64,000 nucleotides of DNA, from positions 328,489 through 392,488 of the forward strand of contig NW_008705588.1 of assembly GCF_000186865.1 (NCBI RefSeq), in the 5' to 3' direction. How positions within the stretch are numbered: position 1 is the stretch's first letter; every line of letters starts with the position of its first letter. This DNA comes from Aureococcus anophagefferens (Eukaryota; Sar; Pelagophyceae; Pelagomonadales; Pelagomonadaceae). Below the pieces are notes generated by a model. That model was given only the letters and a program-made list of their open reading frames with translations, made no database searches and was not told the DNA's origin. A program made the translations under genes and the position numbers. Positions 42,892-52,928 of this stretch are shown in pieces.

Positions 42892-44358
42892 ATGGCTCGC
42901 GAGCCGCTGGTCCTCAGCGACGCGGAGCGGCGCATGGTCGAGGGCACGTGGCCCATGGAGCTCATCACCGACGACGCGCGCCAGCCGCTCGCCGTGTCGA
43001 CGGCCACGGATTTCGCGATGCGCGTGCTGCTGAGCGACCACCTCGAGGACGTCGTCGTCTTCCGCGGCGGCGGCGACGCCCTGGGCCTGCCGACGTCGGC
43101 CTGCCTGCCCGGCTGGCTCCTCGAGTCCATCGCGGCCGGCGACGCCGACGGCTCGTCGGGCGCGTCCGTGCTCCGCTTCCTGCGGCACGCCGTCGAGAAG
43201 CACCCCGAGGCCGCGAAGACGCACAAGGCGACCGTGGAGTTCATGAACGCCGACGGCGTGCAGAAGGAGGCCAAGCCGAAGCGCCGCGAGCGGTCGCCCG
43301 TGCGCCGGCGGCCGCGGTCCGACGCGAGCGGCTCGCGGAGCCGGTCCCGGAGCCGGTCGACCGAGCGGCGGGACGCGCGCGCGATCTCCGCGAGCCCGCC
43401 GGCGACGGTCGAGGACGACCCCAAGTCCCTGGGCCCGCGCCTCGCCGCCGCCGAGGCCAAGGTCGCCGCGGGCGACGCGCGGGCCCGGGACCTCTACGTC
43501 TGCGAGCTCCGGCGGCTCCGGACGTACCGGCGGCGGCCGGCGTTCGACCTGGGCAAGGGCCCCTGCGCGCTCCTGGGCGCCCGGCGGACGAAGACGTGCC
43601 GCCACTACCAGGTCGCCGACGCGCTCGGGGACCTCGCGCGGTGGACGCTGAGCTGGGACACGCAGGACGACGGCGTCTTCGTCGGCGGCCGCGGCGCGGG
43701 CAAGGGCCTCCACGTGGACCAGGTGCTCTGGAGCAACGTGGGCCACAACTACTTTGGGCACAAGCTGCTGGCGACCTGGCCGCCGGGGGCCGTGTCGACG
43801 GAGCTCCACGCGTCGCTCCTCGACAGCGTGCTCACGCCGCCGCTGAGCGAGCCGCAGCTCGCGGCGCTCCGGGCCGCGTCGCGCGTCGTACTATTACGCC
43901 CCGGCGACGTCTTCCTCATGTCCGGCGGCGTCGCCCACGCCACGCTGAGCGTCTCCGACGACGCGCTCAACGTCACGGCCTACGAGTCGCTCGTGACGCT
44001 GCACCCGGCGCACGCGCGCCACTTCCTCCGCACGGGCGACACGTCCGGGCCCTACGGCACGAAGCGCGGCGCCATGCCCCCGGACGAGGTCGAGGAGTAC
44101 AAGGACCTCATGATCGACGCGCTCGAGGCCGTCGCGCTGCGGCCGCGGCCCGACGCGCGCACCGCGCGCTTCGACGTCGCGCCCGCGGACGCGTTCGCCT
44201 TCTCCACGGTGCTCCGCGAGGTCGCCGCGGCGACGGCGAAGCTGCTCGTGGAGGCCGACGCCTACTTCGACCGCCACGTCCCCTCGGCCGTCCGCGCGGG
44301 CCTCCGCCAGATCGCGGAGCTCGACCGCGACGCCGCGCGCAGGTCCGGGGGCGCGTGA
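42892..44358 (+). CDS. JmjC/cupin-like protein with RS linker
   Basis: 488 residues from MAREPLVL. Residues about 110-170 are an Arg/Ser segment (RERSPVRRRPRSDAS, SRSRSRSRSTERR) like splicing-factor RS domains. The C-terminal half is a double-stranded beta-helix of the JmjC type: GLHVDQVLWSNVGHN supplies the H-x-D iron ligands (about 273), YFGHKLLATW follows, and LRPGDVFLMSGGVAHATL has the distal His (about 348). This fits a 2-oxoglutarate/Fe(II) protein hydroxylase or demethylase acting in the nucleus. The substrate is unknown; the RS part suggests association with pre-mRNA processing. An upstream in-frame ATG (42808) adds Lys/His-rich sequence of unclear status. Confidence 0.78.
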   Translation: MAREPLVLSDAERRMVEGTWPMELITDDARQPLAVSTATDFAMRVLLSDHLEDVVVFRGGGDALGLPTSACLPGWLLESIAAGDADGSSGASVLRFLRHAVEKHPEAAKTHKATVEFMNADGVQKEAKPKRRERSPVRRRPRSDASGSRSRSRSRSTERRDARAISASPPATVEDDPKSLGPRLAAAEAKVAAGDARARDLYVCELRRLRTYRRRPAFDLGKGPCALLGARRTKTCRHYQVADALGDLARWTLSWDTQDDGVFVGGRGAGKGLHVDQVLWSNVGHNYFGHKLLATWPPGAVSTELHASLLDSVLTPPLSEPQLAALRAASRVVLLRPGDVFLMSGGVAHATLSVSDDALNVTAYESLVTLHPAHARHFLRTGDTSGPYGTKRGAMPPDEVEEYKDLMIDALEAVALRPRPDARTARFDVAPADAFAFSTVLREVAAATAKLLVEADAYFDRHVPSAVRAGLRQIAELDRDAARRSGGA

Positions 44359-44389
44359 GGCGCGCGTAAGTTACGGAGAGCTAGGTCAA

Positions 44390-45661
44390 TCACGCGCGCG
44401 CGTTGTGCGCCGCGCCCACGAGCTCGCTCGCGCGCGCGGCCTCGCGGTCCGCCTTCATCTTCTTGCAGATCTGCTTGTGGCCGCGCTTCCAGTCCTTTTT
44501 TTGGCACTCGGGCGAGCAGTAGTAGATCGCGAGGCACCGCGCGCAGCGGCTGAGCGCGACGTTCGCGTCGGCGCCGTAGCTCCATTTGCCGCAGCCCGCG
44601 CAGCACTGCTCCACGTCCAGGTGAGCGCTCTGCTTGATCTGCTTCTTCGCGTCGCGCGCGACCTTGCCGGGGTGATTGCTGAGAAAGTCGTCGCGCGGAG
44701 CTTCGTTTTCGTCCTCGCGCGCCGCCGGGGCGTTGCCGGCGCCTTTCTTGATCTCGCGAAAGTCCTCGCGCTGCATGCGGCCCGCGTGGAACTCGAGGTC
44801 GCGGTACCGCTTCGGCGGCGACCCGCGCGAGAACGACGACCGCTTCACGTGCGCATCGAAGGACCCGGCGATCTGGAGCGCGCGGAGCTTCCGGTCCTTG
44901 GTCGCGTGGCGCGCGTGCTCCGCGAACGACTCGACGACGCACTCGACGGCGTGCCCTCCGCGCTCGTCGTAGTCGACGACGAGGTCCCGGACCTTCCGGA
45001 CGAAGACGCGGCGCGAGTACTCGGCCGGATCCGTGCACAGCAGGTCGTTCGCGAGCGAATGCAGCATGACGACCTCCTTGAAGCCCGCCGGGAGCGCGCA
45101 ACCGTTCTGCATGAGGAGGAGAGACAGCAGGTGGATCGCGGAGCCGACGTAGGGCCGCTTGCCGCCGACGTAGTCGCGGATCTCGTGGTAGGGCCCGCAG
45201 AAATTCATGAGCTTCTCGAAGTTCTTCTCCAGGAGCTTGTGGCGACCCGTCGCCGCGCGCCAGCAAGCGAAGAACTCGTCGTACTCCGCGGGCGTGTGCC
45301 GCCCGACGAATAAGGTGGCTTCGCTGGGCCCGTATTTGTCCTTGAGGGCGTCCATGGCGGCGAGGGTCTTAGGGCTGATGTCGTTACCCGTACCGGGTTC
45401 TCCCACCATAAAGTACTCGCCGTCCGGGAGTTCGCGGCACATCACGACGGCCTTCTCGCCGCGCCGCGCCGCGTAGTTCTTCGGGCCCAAGCCCACGACG
45501 CTGAGCATCTCCATGGCGACCTCGAGCGTTGAGTCGCCTACCACGGTCATCTGTTTGAGTTTCCAGGCGAGAATCGTGCGAAAAAGCATATGCCAGTCGG
45601 CGGACGAGAGAGGACGCAGGGAGTCGCCATTGATGAAGGGAGCGATATCCCAAAGCCCCAT
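44390..45661 (-). CDS. C-terminal MYND zinc-finger protein
   Basis: 423 residues. The N-terminal 330 residues form a mostly helical domain with no recognised family (HMLFRTILAWKLKQM, SAIHLLSLLLMQNG, SLANDLLCTDPAEY). The end carries a MYND finger at about 365-405: CCAGCGKW, CARCLAIYYCSPECQ, KDWKRGHKQIC. MYND fingers bind Pro-rich peptides; the helical part probably sets specificity. No SET domain is present, so it is not a SMYD methyltransferase. It is tandem with the downstream minus gene but separated by 207 bp. Confidence 0.8.
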   Translation of the reverse strand: MGLWDIAPFINGDSLRPLSSADWHMLFRTILAWKLKQMTVVGDSTLEVAMEMLSVVGLGPKNYAARRGEKAVVMCRELPDGEYFMVGEPGTGNDISPKTLAAMDALKDKYGPSEATLFVGRHTPAEYDEFFACWRAATGRHKLLEKNFEKLMNFCGPYHEIRDYVGGKRPYVGSAIHLLSLLLMQNGCALPAGFKEVVMLHSLANDLLCTDPAEYSRRVFVRKVRDLVVDYDERGGHAVECVVESFAEHARHATKDRKLRALQIAGSFDAHVKRSSFSRGSPPKRYRDLEFHAGRMQREDFREIKKGAGNAPAAREDENEAPRDDFLSNHPGKVARDAKKQIKQSAHLDVEQCCAGCGKWSYGADANVALSRCARCLAIYYCSPECQKKDWKRGHKQICKKMKADREAARASELVGAAHNARA

Positions 45662-45868
45662 AGTGTATGCGTCGTCGAATATGAATGCGACGAGGCGCGG
45701 GCACTCGTGAACGCGATAGAGTAGAGGCGTGGCTTAGACCGCAGACTAATATCAAATGACCACAAACTGCCAGGCGGCAGGCGGCGGCCGCGAGGCGTCA
45801 GCTCTCGCACGCGATGGTCGGCGTTGGCCTATGACGCGCCCCCGAGGCGTCCTGCAGCGTTGAAAATC

Positions 45869-48800
45869 TTAGATCGACACGGACGCCCCCCCCTCGGCGA
45901 GGGCCCGGTCGTGGGCGCGCCGGGACCGCTGGGCGAGGGCCTTGTGGGCGAAGCGCAGGAGGTACTGGGCGACGACGCCCGAGACGACGGCCGCGGGCGC
46001 CAACAGCCACGCGCCCCGGTTCAGCTCCGTGACGACGTCGAAGCAGACGTCGTCGCCGTCGAGCTGCTTGTCGAGCACCTTGGCCAACAGCTTGTTGATG
46101 AGGTCGCAGCGGTCGCCGACCATGAACGCCGCGAACTGCGAGATCTCGACGAGCGCGACGACGACGGCGAGCACGAAGACGTCGAGCGCGGCCCAGGCGT
46201 TGACGACCTCGCAGGCCACGTACAAGCGCCGCGCGTGGCCCAGGGATAGAGGTAAGAGCCACAACATCAACAGCATGGGCAGCTGGAGCAGCGGCAGCGC
46301 GAACCCGTAGCCAAAGTAGACGGACGCGAGCGCGCGCGCGCCCGGTCCGTCCGGGTCTTTCGACGCCGCGGGCACGGCCTCGCCGAGCGCGACGAGCGAG
46401 TAGTGGCGCCGGGCGTCGTCGGGCCCGAGCACCCAGCCCGCGGCGCCCTTGATCTCGAAGTCGAAGCTGTCGAGCGTCGCGCCCGCGACCAATAACAAAA
46501 GCGTGCCGACGAGCATCGCCGCGACGCCGCGCGTCGCGAGCCGCGGCAGGGCCCGGCGGCCGCCGAGGTGGGGGATGGGCTCGTCGAAGGCGTGGTCGCA
46601 GAGCGCGGCCACCTTCTCCGGCGCGGCGGACGCGCGCGGCGCCGCGGCCGCGAGCGCGCGAGTCTGCCGCCGGTTCGCGACGCGGCGGTGCGACGCGATG
46701 GCGACGTGGCCGAGGACGAGGGACGCGCAGGACGCGCCGACGAAGACGAAGAAGGACGGCAACGCTTCGATGTAGACGTGGATGACGACCGCGTCGACGA
46801 GCGCCGCGGCGCGCGCGTCGCCCGTGACGTCGCCCAAGGAAATATCGAAGTGGAACGCGACCATCATGAGCGTCATCACGTAGGTGTCGATCAGGGACCA
46901 CTTGCCCAGCGCGTCGAGCCAGATCAAGAGCGTCTCGCGCCGCTCGACGGGCAGACGCGACGGCGGCGCGAGCCAGCACGTGCCCGCGAGCGCCAGTTTC
47001 AAGTACGGCCAGCCGCCGGAGCAGAGCGCGATGAGCATCGATAAAGGATAAACGCCGGCCTTCCACATGTCCTTGACGGAGTTGGCCAGCGAGAACTGGA
47101 ACATGCTGCCCAGGTCCACGCGGACCGCGCCGTGTTCTAAACCCGCGTTCTTGAGGAGCTCGAGCTCGACGTTCACGGACGCGGCGTACGTGAGGTTCGA
47201 CCAGAGGAACGCGCCGCACGTGAGGGCGAGCAGCGGCGGCACGAGCACGCGGAGCGCGAGAGGCACCTCGCCGTCGAAGCCCAGGGGCGCGTCCGGCGCC
47301 GCCGACGGCGCGGCGATCTCGAGGCGCGCGCTCCGTTCGACGAGCGGCTCCGCGAGCTCGTCCCGCACGCGCGCGCGGCGCCGCCGCGCGCGGCCGAAGA
47401 GGAACGCCACGCAGGCGGCGAAGATGAACGCGCAGGCGACGCCGAGGAGCGCCCGCTCCGCGGCGGTCCAGTGCTTTTCGCTTTTTTTTCCGCCCGTCGC
47501 GGCGCACGCGGCCGCGGCGGCCGCCGCGGACCGCGCGAGCGCGTCGTTGACGGCCGCCAGCGCGTAGTCGCGCCACACGATTTCCAGCTCCACGGCGAGG
47601 GCCGCGAGCGCGTTCGCCGCGGCGGCGTCGTCGACGGGCCCGAGGCCCCGGACCGCGGCCGTCGCCGACTCCGCGGCGACCGAGAGCGCGTCGACGGCCG
47701 GCGCGCCGCGCCAGGCCTCGGCGAGGCCGCAGCCCTTCGATAGGACGTCCCGGAGCGTCGCGTTGTCGAGGAGCGCCGCCCGGACGAGCGGGAGCTGCAG
47801 GCCGAGGCCGCCGGCGACGCCCGCCGTCGTTACCGTCGCGTTCATCCTCGGGATCGCGGGAAACTTCGTCTTTCGCAGCCCGGGGTCGTAGGCGACGCTC
47901 ACCGTCGCGGGCCCGTCGAGCGTCGCGTGCGACGCGACGTGCGCGCCGCCGTCGCGGCCGTCGCCCGCGAGGACCGTCAACGCCGTGAACGTGTCGAAGC
48001 CCGCGGCCTCGACCGTGACGCCGAAGTCGGACGCGGACCCCGCGAAGCACCGGGCGGCGAAGTTCGCCGCGTCGGCGTCCACAAGAGCGTCGAGGTCGCG
48101 GAGCAGGGCGCTGTCCTGCCACTGGACGAGCGCGCCGTCGCGCGCGTGCGTTTCCCCCGCGCACGGCTCTTCGCGCCAGGCCCGCAGCGCGTCGTCGACG
48201 GCCGCGTTTGCCGCGTCGCGGCCGACGCCGTCGAGGCCGCAGCGCAGGAGCCCGTCGACGAAGCCCGGGAAGCCGCCGAAGAGCGCCGCGGCCGCGACGT
48301 CCAGCACCTCGTCCAACCCCGCCTCGAGCGGCGCGGCCGCGGGCGCCGCGGGCGCGAGGGACACGTCGTCGTAGCCCGCGGCGCCAAAGGCGAGGTCCGT
48401 CGCCGCGACGCGCACCGCGGCCCGCGCCGCGCAGGGGCCCGGCGCGGCGTCGAGCGCGCCGAGCGTCGCGGAGAGCAGCGGCTCCGGGTCCGCGGCGACC
48501 TGGACGACGGCGGCGACGGCGGCGTCGGCGAGGGCGACGCGGGCGAGAAAGTCCTCGCGGAGCGGCGCCGCCGCGAGGGGCGTCTTGACGGTCACGGCGA
48601 GGCGGCCCGTCGCGTTGACGCGCGCCGGGGTCGAGGAACGAAGGTCCCACGACGCGTTCGCGGCGGGCGCGAGCGCCACTTTCGTCGCCGCGAGGCCCGT
48701 GACGTTGAGCTCCGCGAGGGACAGCGTCACCCGGGCGCCGGCGACGTCGAGGCTCGCCGTCGCGTTCGGCGCGAAGCGCCACGTCTCTTGGAACGCGCAC

Positions 48801-49540
48801 TCCGCGAGCCGCGCGACCGTTTTTCCCCCAAATTCCGCGGCCCGGGAGCCGGCCCAGTCGACGGTCGCGGGCGTCACCGCGGCGGCGGCGGCGGCCCGGG
48901 ACGCGGACGAGGCGGCGTCCGCGGCGGACGCGCAGGCTTTCGTCCGCGTCGTCGCCTCTTTGAGGAGCGCCGTGAGGTTCGTCTCCACCAGAGGCCCCAC
49001 GGCGTCGCAGAGCTCGTCGCCGAGCTTGGCGCTCAGCTCGCGCTCGACGAAGCCGCTCAGCAGCTTCAGGATCCACGCCGAGACGCCGCCGGAGAAGTCG
49101 AGGTCCGAGACGACGACGTCGGCGTCGCACGACTCGAGCGCCGCGCGGTCCGGGAACGCGCGCGCGGACCCGTCGGCGCCGACGGTCAGCGCCGCGCTCG
49201 CGCGGCTCTTCGACACCGTCGCGGCGACGGTGCCGGAGCCGCTGAGGTGCGGGAACGACTGTTCGGCGTAGCGCCAGTCCAAGCTACACGCGACGCCGAC
49301 GTTTGACGCGGTCACGGCGACGCGCGCGGGGGCCGCGCCCCCGCCGGCCGACAGCGCGCCGACGACGAGGTGCGTGCAGACGCCGTCCGTGAGGTTGAAG
49401 AGGAAGCCCTCGTAGGCCGCGGCGATGGGCGGGATGGGGATCTTCAGGTCGTAGAGCCACTTGCTCAGGGGGTCCATCTGGGCCTGCGCCGCGACGGCGC
49501 ACAGCGCGACGAGGCGGAGGAGGAGCTTGTGGCGCGCCAT
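45869..49540 (-). CDS. BPI-like lipid-binding protein fused to PqiA-like membrane domains
   Basis: 1223 residues, intronless. Signal peptide (1-20). Residues about 35-330 have BPI/LBP/CETP character: SGSGTVAATVSKS, DVVVSDLDFSGGVSAWILK, LCDAVGPLVETNLTALL; a second, more diverged lipid-binding half reaches about 680. A membrane helix lies at about 695-715 (ALLGVACAFIFAACVAFLF), another near 770. Two segments then resemble bacterial paraquat-inducible protein A: LGKWSLIDTYVMTLMMVAFHF (about 880) and AWAALDVFVLAVVVALVEI (about 1110), each the W-x-hydrophobic-D-V core of PqiA. BPI folds carry lipids; PqiA sits in lipid-transport complexes. The fusion suggests a lipid-transfer device at the plasma membrane or an organelle. 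Confidence 0.78.
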   Translation of the reverse strand: MARHKLLLRLVALCAVAAQAQMDPLSKWLYDLKIPIPPIAAAYEGFLFNLTDGVCTHLVVGALSAGGGAAPARVAVTASNVGVACSLDWRYAEQSFPHLSGSGTVAATVSKSRASAALTVGADGSARAFPDRAALESCDADVVVSDLDFSGGVSAWILKLLSGFVERELSAKLGDELCDAVGPLVETNLTALLKEATTRTKACASAADAASSASRAAAAAAVTPATVDWAGSRAAEFGGKTVARLAECAFQETWRFAPNATASLDVAGARVTLSLAELNVTGLAATKVALAPAANASWDLRSSTPARVNATGRLAVTVKTPLAAAPLREDFLARVALADAAVAAVVQVAADPEPLLSATLGALDAAPGPCAARAAVRVAATDLAFGAAGYDDVSLAPAAPAAAPLEAGLDEVLDVAAAALFGGFPGFVDGLLRCGLDGVGRDAANAAVDDALRAWREEPCAGETHARDGALVQWQDSALLRDLDALVDADAANFAARCFAGSASDFGVTVEAAGFDTFTALTVLAGDGRDGGAHVASHATLDGPATVSVAYDPGLRKTKFPAIPRMNATVTTAGVAGGLGLQLPLVRAALLDNATLRDVLSKGCGLAEAWRGAPAVDALSVAAESATAAVRGLGPVDDAAAANALAALAVELEIVWRDYALAAVNDALARSAAAAAAACAATGGKKSEKHWTAAERALLGVACAFIFAACVAFLFGRARRRRARVRDELAEPLVERSARLEIAAPSAAPDAPLGFDGEVPLALRVLVPPLLALTCGAFLWSNLTYAASVNVELELLKNAGLEHGAVRVDLGSMFQFSLANSVKDMWKAGVYPLSMLIALCSGGWPYLKLALAGTCWLAPPSRLPVERRETLLIWLDALGKWSLIDTYVMTLMMVAFHFDISLGDVTGDARAAALVDAVVIHVYIEALPSFFVFVGASCASLVLGHVAIASHRRVANRRQTRALAAAAPRASAAPEKVAALCDHAFDEPIPHLGGRRALPRLATRGVAAMLVGTLLLLVAGATLDSFDFEIKGAAGWVLGPDDARRHYSLVALGEAVPAASKDPDGPGARALASVYFGYGFALPLLQLPMLLMLWLLPLSLGHARRLYVACEVVNAWAALDVFVLAVVVALVEISQFAAFMVGDRCDLINKLLAKVLDKQLDGDDVCFDVVTELNRGAWLLAPAAVVSGVVAQYLLRFAHKALAQRSRRAHDRALAEGGASVSI

Positions 49541-49787
49541 GGGAGGTGGCGGCGCTCTTGGGACGCGACGTGGGCGCTCGTATCACGTAAACAGGCGGCC
49601 CATCACCAATCACCACGGATTCTGCCGCAGGCGCGGAGGTCGGCGGTGCCGTGCTCGTCTCGCTCGCCGTCGACGGGATCGCGCGCGGCTTCGACGACTT
49701 GAACGCGGCCGCCGACGCGACGCGCGTGCTCGGGTCTCGAACGCAAGGAGCCGCCAAAAGCGCATCGCATTGTCGCAAACCGCGACG

Positions 49788-52646
49788 ATGGTCGAGGCCT
49801 ACGCCGCGGACCCCGCCTGCGCCCTGGCGCTGTCCAAGGCGTCGACGGCGGACGAGAAGCGGGCCGTGCTGACGAGCTTCGGCTGGACGTGCACGGTGAA
49901 GAAGAACAAGAGCGGCTCGCGCTGGGAGTACAAGAAGGACGGCGGCCGCAGCGTGTCGTCGCTCCAGAAGATCGTCGACGAGATCTCCGCGGACGGCGTC
50001 GCCGACGAGCCGGAGGAGGCGGCGCCGGCGGAGGCGGACGCGCCGGCGGAGGAGGCGGACGCGCCGGCGGCGGCGGACGCGCCGGCGGAGGACGCCGCGC
50101 CGGCGGAGGCGGCGAAGAAGGCCGCGCCGACGTCGCGGTCGCTGACGCCGGCGGAACTCGCGCTGTTGCAGAAAGACGACGAGGCCGGCGGCGCGACGAC
50201 GCCCGTCGAGGGCGACGACCCCCCGAAGCGCAAGGAGAAGGGCGCCGACGCGAAGAAGGCGGCCGCGCTCGCGTTCTTCTCGACGGTGGGCCCGCCGGAG
50301 CTGCTCAAGGACATCGACGAGTCCAAGTACGACGAGCTCTCGAAGCTGCTGGGCTCGCTCCCGTCGGCGGTCGCCAAGCTCGTGGGCGAGGACCTGGGCG
50401 CCGGGCTCAAGCGCCAGCGCATCAACGACGTGGGCAACTGGCTGCTGAGCGGCGTGACGGCCGCGGTGACGGCCGCGGACGAGGCGAAACGAGAGAAGCT
50501 GCCCGAGGGCCTCGCGATGGCGCTGGGCAAGCTCGAGGCGGACTGCGACATCAGCGCGAAGACGGTGCTGCCCGCGGTCTGGCGCGACCTCGTGACGCTG
50601 CCCGAGGACAAGGCCCTGAGCGCCGTGGACCAGTTCCTCGCGGGCTACTCGAAGATTCGCCACGCGACCGGGTGGCTCCGGGCCAAGTGCGCGCAGCTCC
50701 GCGCCGGCGGCCCGCCGCCGCCGGCCTCCGGCGACAAGCCCGAGGCCGGCGGCGCCGGCGGCCGGCCGGGCGTCGACCGCGCGCGGACGCTCCTCGCCGA
50801 GGCGCTCGCGGCCATCGGCCGCCACGACCTCCTCGACGGCACGCTCGACGCCGCGCTCCACAGTCTGAGCGACGACGCGGCCGTCGCCTACGCGACCTAC
50901 GTGCGGAGCCAGCCGGGCCAGGTGCTCTGGGGTTTGGGGCCGGGCCTCGGGCCCTGGCTCCTCGAGGGCATCCGCAACGGCGCGAGCCAGGGCGGCGGCG
51001 GCGGCGCGCCGCCGGGGCCCTACGGCCCGCCGGGCGGCGGCGGCCCGCCGGGCGGCCCGGCCTACGGCGGCGGCGGCGGGGGCGGGAAGCCCCGGCCGAA
51101 CTACGACGACGACCGCCTCTGCTCGGGCTGCCGCGACGTCTTCCGCGATATGTACGACGACCGGAAGATGGACAAGTACGACCTGGACGACCAGACCGTG
51201 GGCCTGCTCAGCGAGCTGAGCCGGGCGGGGCAGATCGAGATCGCGGAGCACTTCGCGGCCTTCCCCCGGCACAAGATCAAGAATCTGTGCGGCTGGCTCC
51301 AGGGCGGCATCAAGCGGCTGCTCGGCAAGGAGGCCGACGCGCGGCGCCGCGGCGAGGACCCGGAGAAGCGCGAGCGGAGCGGCCGCGCGCGCGCGCGGTC
51401 CCGGAGCCCGCGGTCGCGGTCGCGGAGCCGCGGCCGCCGCCGCGGCCGGTCGCGGTCGCGGTCGAACCGGCGCCGCCGGTCGCGGTCGCGGTCCGCGTCG
51501 CCGAAAAAAAAGGCGCCGAGCCAGAACGAGGCCTTCTTCGCCAAGCTCGAGGGCGCCATCTCCGTCGGCGACGACCCCGACGCGGCCCAGTTCGCCGAGC
51601 TCGCCACGCTCGTCGGCGGCATGTCGGCCACGTGCGCGGAGAAGGCGGGCAAGAGCCTCGGCCGCCGCGTGCGGCGGGGCAAGGTCAAGCGCGTCGGCGC
51701 GTGGCTCCTCGCGTCGGCGAAGCGGTTCCTCGCGGAGCGCGACCCCGCGCGCGTCAAGCACCCGCAGCCCCTCGAGGACGCCATGCACCGCCTGCGGTCG
51801 TCGCGGCACCTCAAGAAGGCGGACTTTGCGTCGGGCACGCTCCGCGACCTGACGCTCCTGCTGCCGCCGAACGCCGCGCTCCACGTCGTCGACGGCCTCC
51901 ACAGCGCGCTCGAGTCGGACACGCCGCCCAGGGACGTCGACGAGGCGCTGGACGACGCCATCTCCGCGCGGCTCGCGGCCGCGGGCGACGAGGACCGCGC
52001 GGAGCCGCCCGCGCCGCGGACGCGCGCGGCGTCGAGTGCCGGCGGCGCCGGCGGCGACGGATCGCTGCCCGCCGAGGCGGCCAAGGCCCTCGAGGCGCTG
52101 GAGCCGCTGGGCGTGTCGGCGGCGGACCTCGGGGAGGAGAACCTGGACGCGCTCAAGACGCGGCTCGGGCCCAAGGACGCCGCGCAGGTCCTCGAGCTCC
52201 TCCACCTCTCGCTCAGCAAGCGGCGGAGCGCGCCGGGCGACGCGCGCGCCTGGGTGAAGACGGCCATCGACAAGCACGTCGCCAAGAAGGACGGCAAGTC
52301 CGTCGCGAGCGGCAAGTGGGCCGACAACGGCCGCAAGCGGTCGCGGTCGCCGTCGCCCCGGGGCCGCGAGAAGCCGCGGAAGCCGCCCGCGGCGGACCCG
52401 GCCGTCGACGTGCCGCCGGCCGTGACGGCCAAGTGGGCCGCCCTCGCCGCGGACCACGACCTCCCGAACGCCATCCCCGCCAAGGTCCGCGGCGACCTCG
52501 GCAAGCTCCTCGCCGAGGCCGAGGCTTGCGACGTCCTCGACCGCTTCGGACGCGCGCTCAAGAAGGACCGCAAGACCGACGCGGCGCGCTTCATCTTCAA
52601 CGAGGCGCGCAAGGTCTACTACGCGCGCAAGGACCGGTCCTCGTCG
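49788..52646 (+). CDS. RS-rich protein with tandem helical repeats (3' end in gap)
   Basis: At least 953 residues, starting MVEAYAADPA. After an acidic Ala/Glu linker (65-115), a helical module of about 45 residues recurs seven or eight times (near 183, 261, 350, 470, 604, 684, 773, 898). Its core is L-x-x-L, a short gap, helix A ending in L, then G-W-L-x-x-x-x-K-R. Examples are KNLCGWLQGGIKRLL and VKRVGAWLLASAKRFL. Between the fourth and fifth copies is a splicing-type RS domain (525-572, RARSRSPRSRSRSRG). A Gly/Pro stretch (400-430) and a second small RS/SP patch (about 855) add to an RNA-associated profile. No family recognised; nuclear RNA processing is inferred. Confidence 0.72.
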
Positions 52647-52696
52647 NNNNNNNNNNNNNNNNNNNNNNNNNNNNNNNNNNNNNNNNNNNNNNNNNN
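52647..52696. other. assembly gap (50 N)
   Basis: N run cutting the 3' end of the RS-rich gene. A single extra N is at 52737. Confidence 1.
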
Positions 52697-52756
52697 CGGC
52701 TAGACGCGCCGCTAAGCTACGAAGGCACCGGTGTGTNTGAGCCGGGTACTGCATCA

Positions 52757-52913
52757 TTACAAGGTGAAGGCACCCTCGATGTGTTTCCACCACAGCATGG
52801 CTTCCTCGATGTAGTGAAAGCACCAAGGTTTTGGCTGGCACGCGGCACGCTGCGAAGACGTGTGTGTGGTGAAAGGACCAAGGATTTTGGCTGGCACGCG
52901 GCACGCTGCGAAG
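52757..52913. repeat. 55-bp tandem repeats before the 52929 gene
   Basis: gtgaaagcaccaaggttttg at 52814 and gtgaaaggaccaaggatttt at 52869 begin two near-identical 55-bp units, both followed by ggctggcacgcggcacgctg. A third, weaker unit (gtgaaggcaccctcgatgtg) starts at about 52764. They lie immediately 5' of the start at 52929. Confidence 0.8.
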
Positions 52914-52928
52914 TCGCCCGTCGATGCG

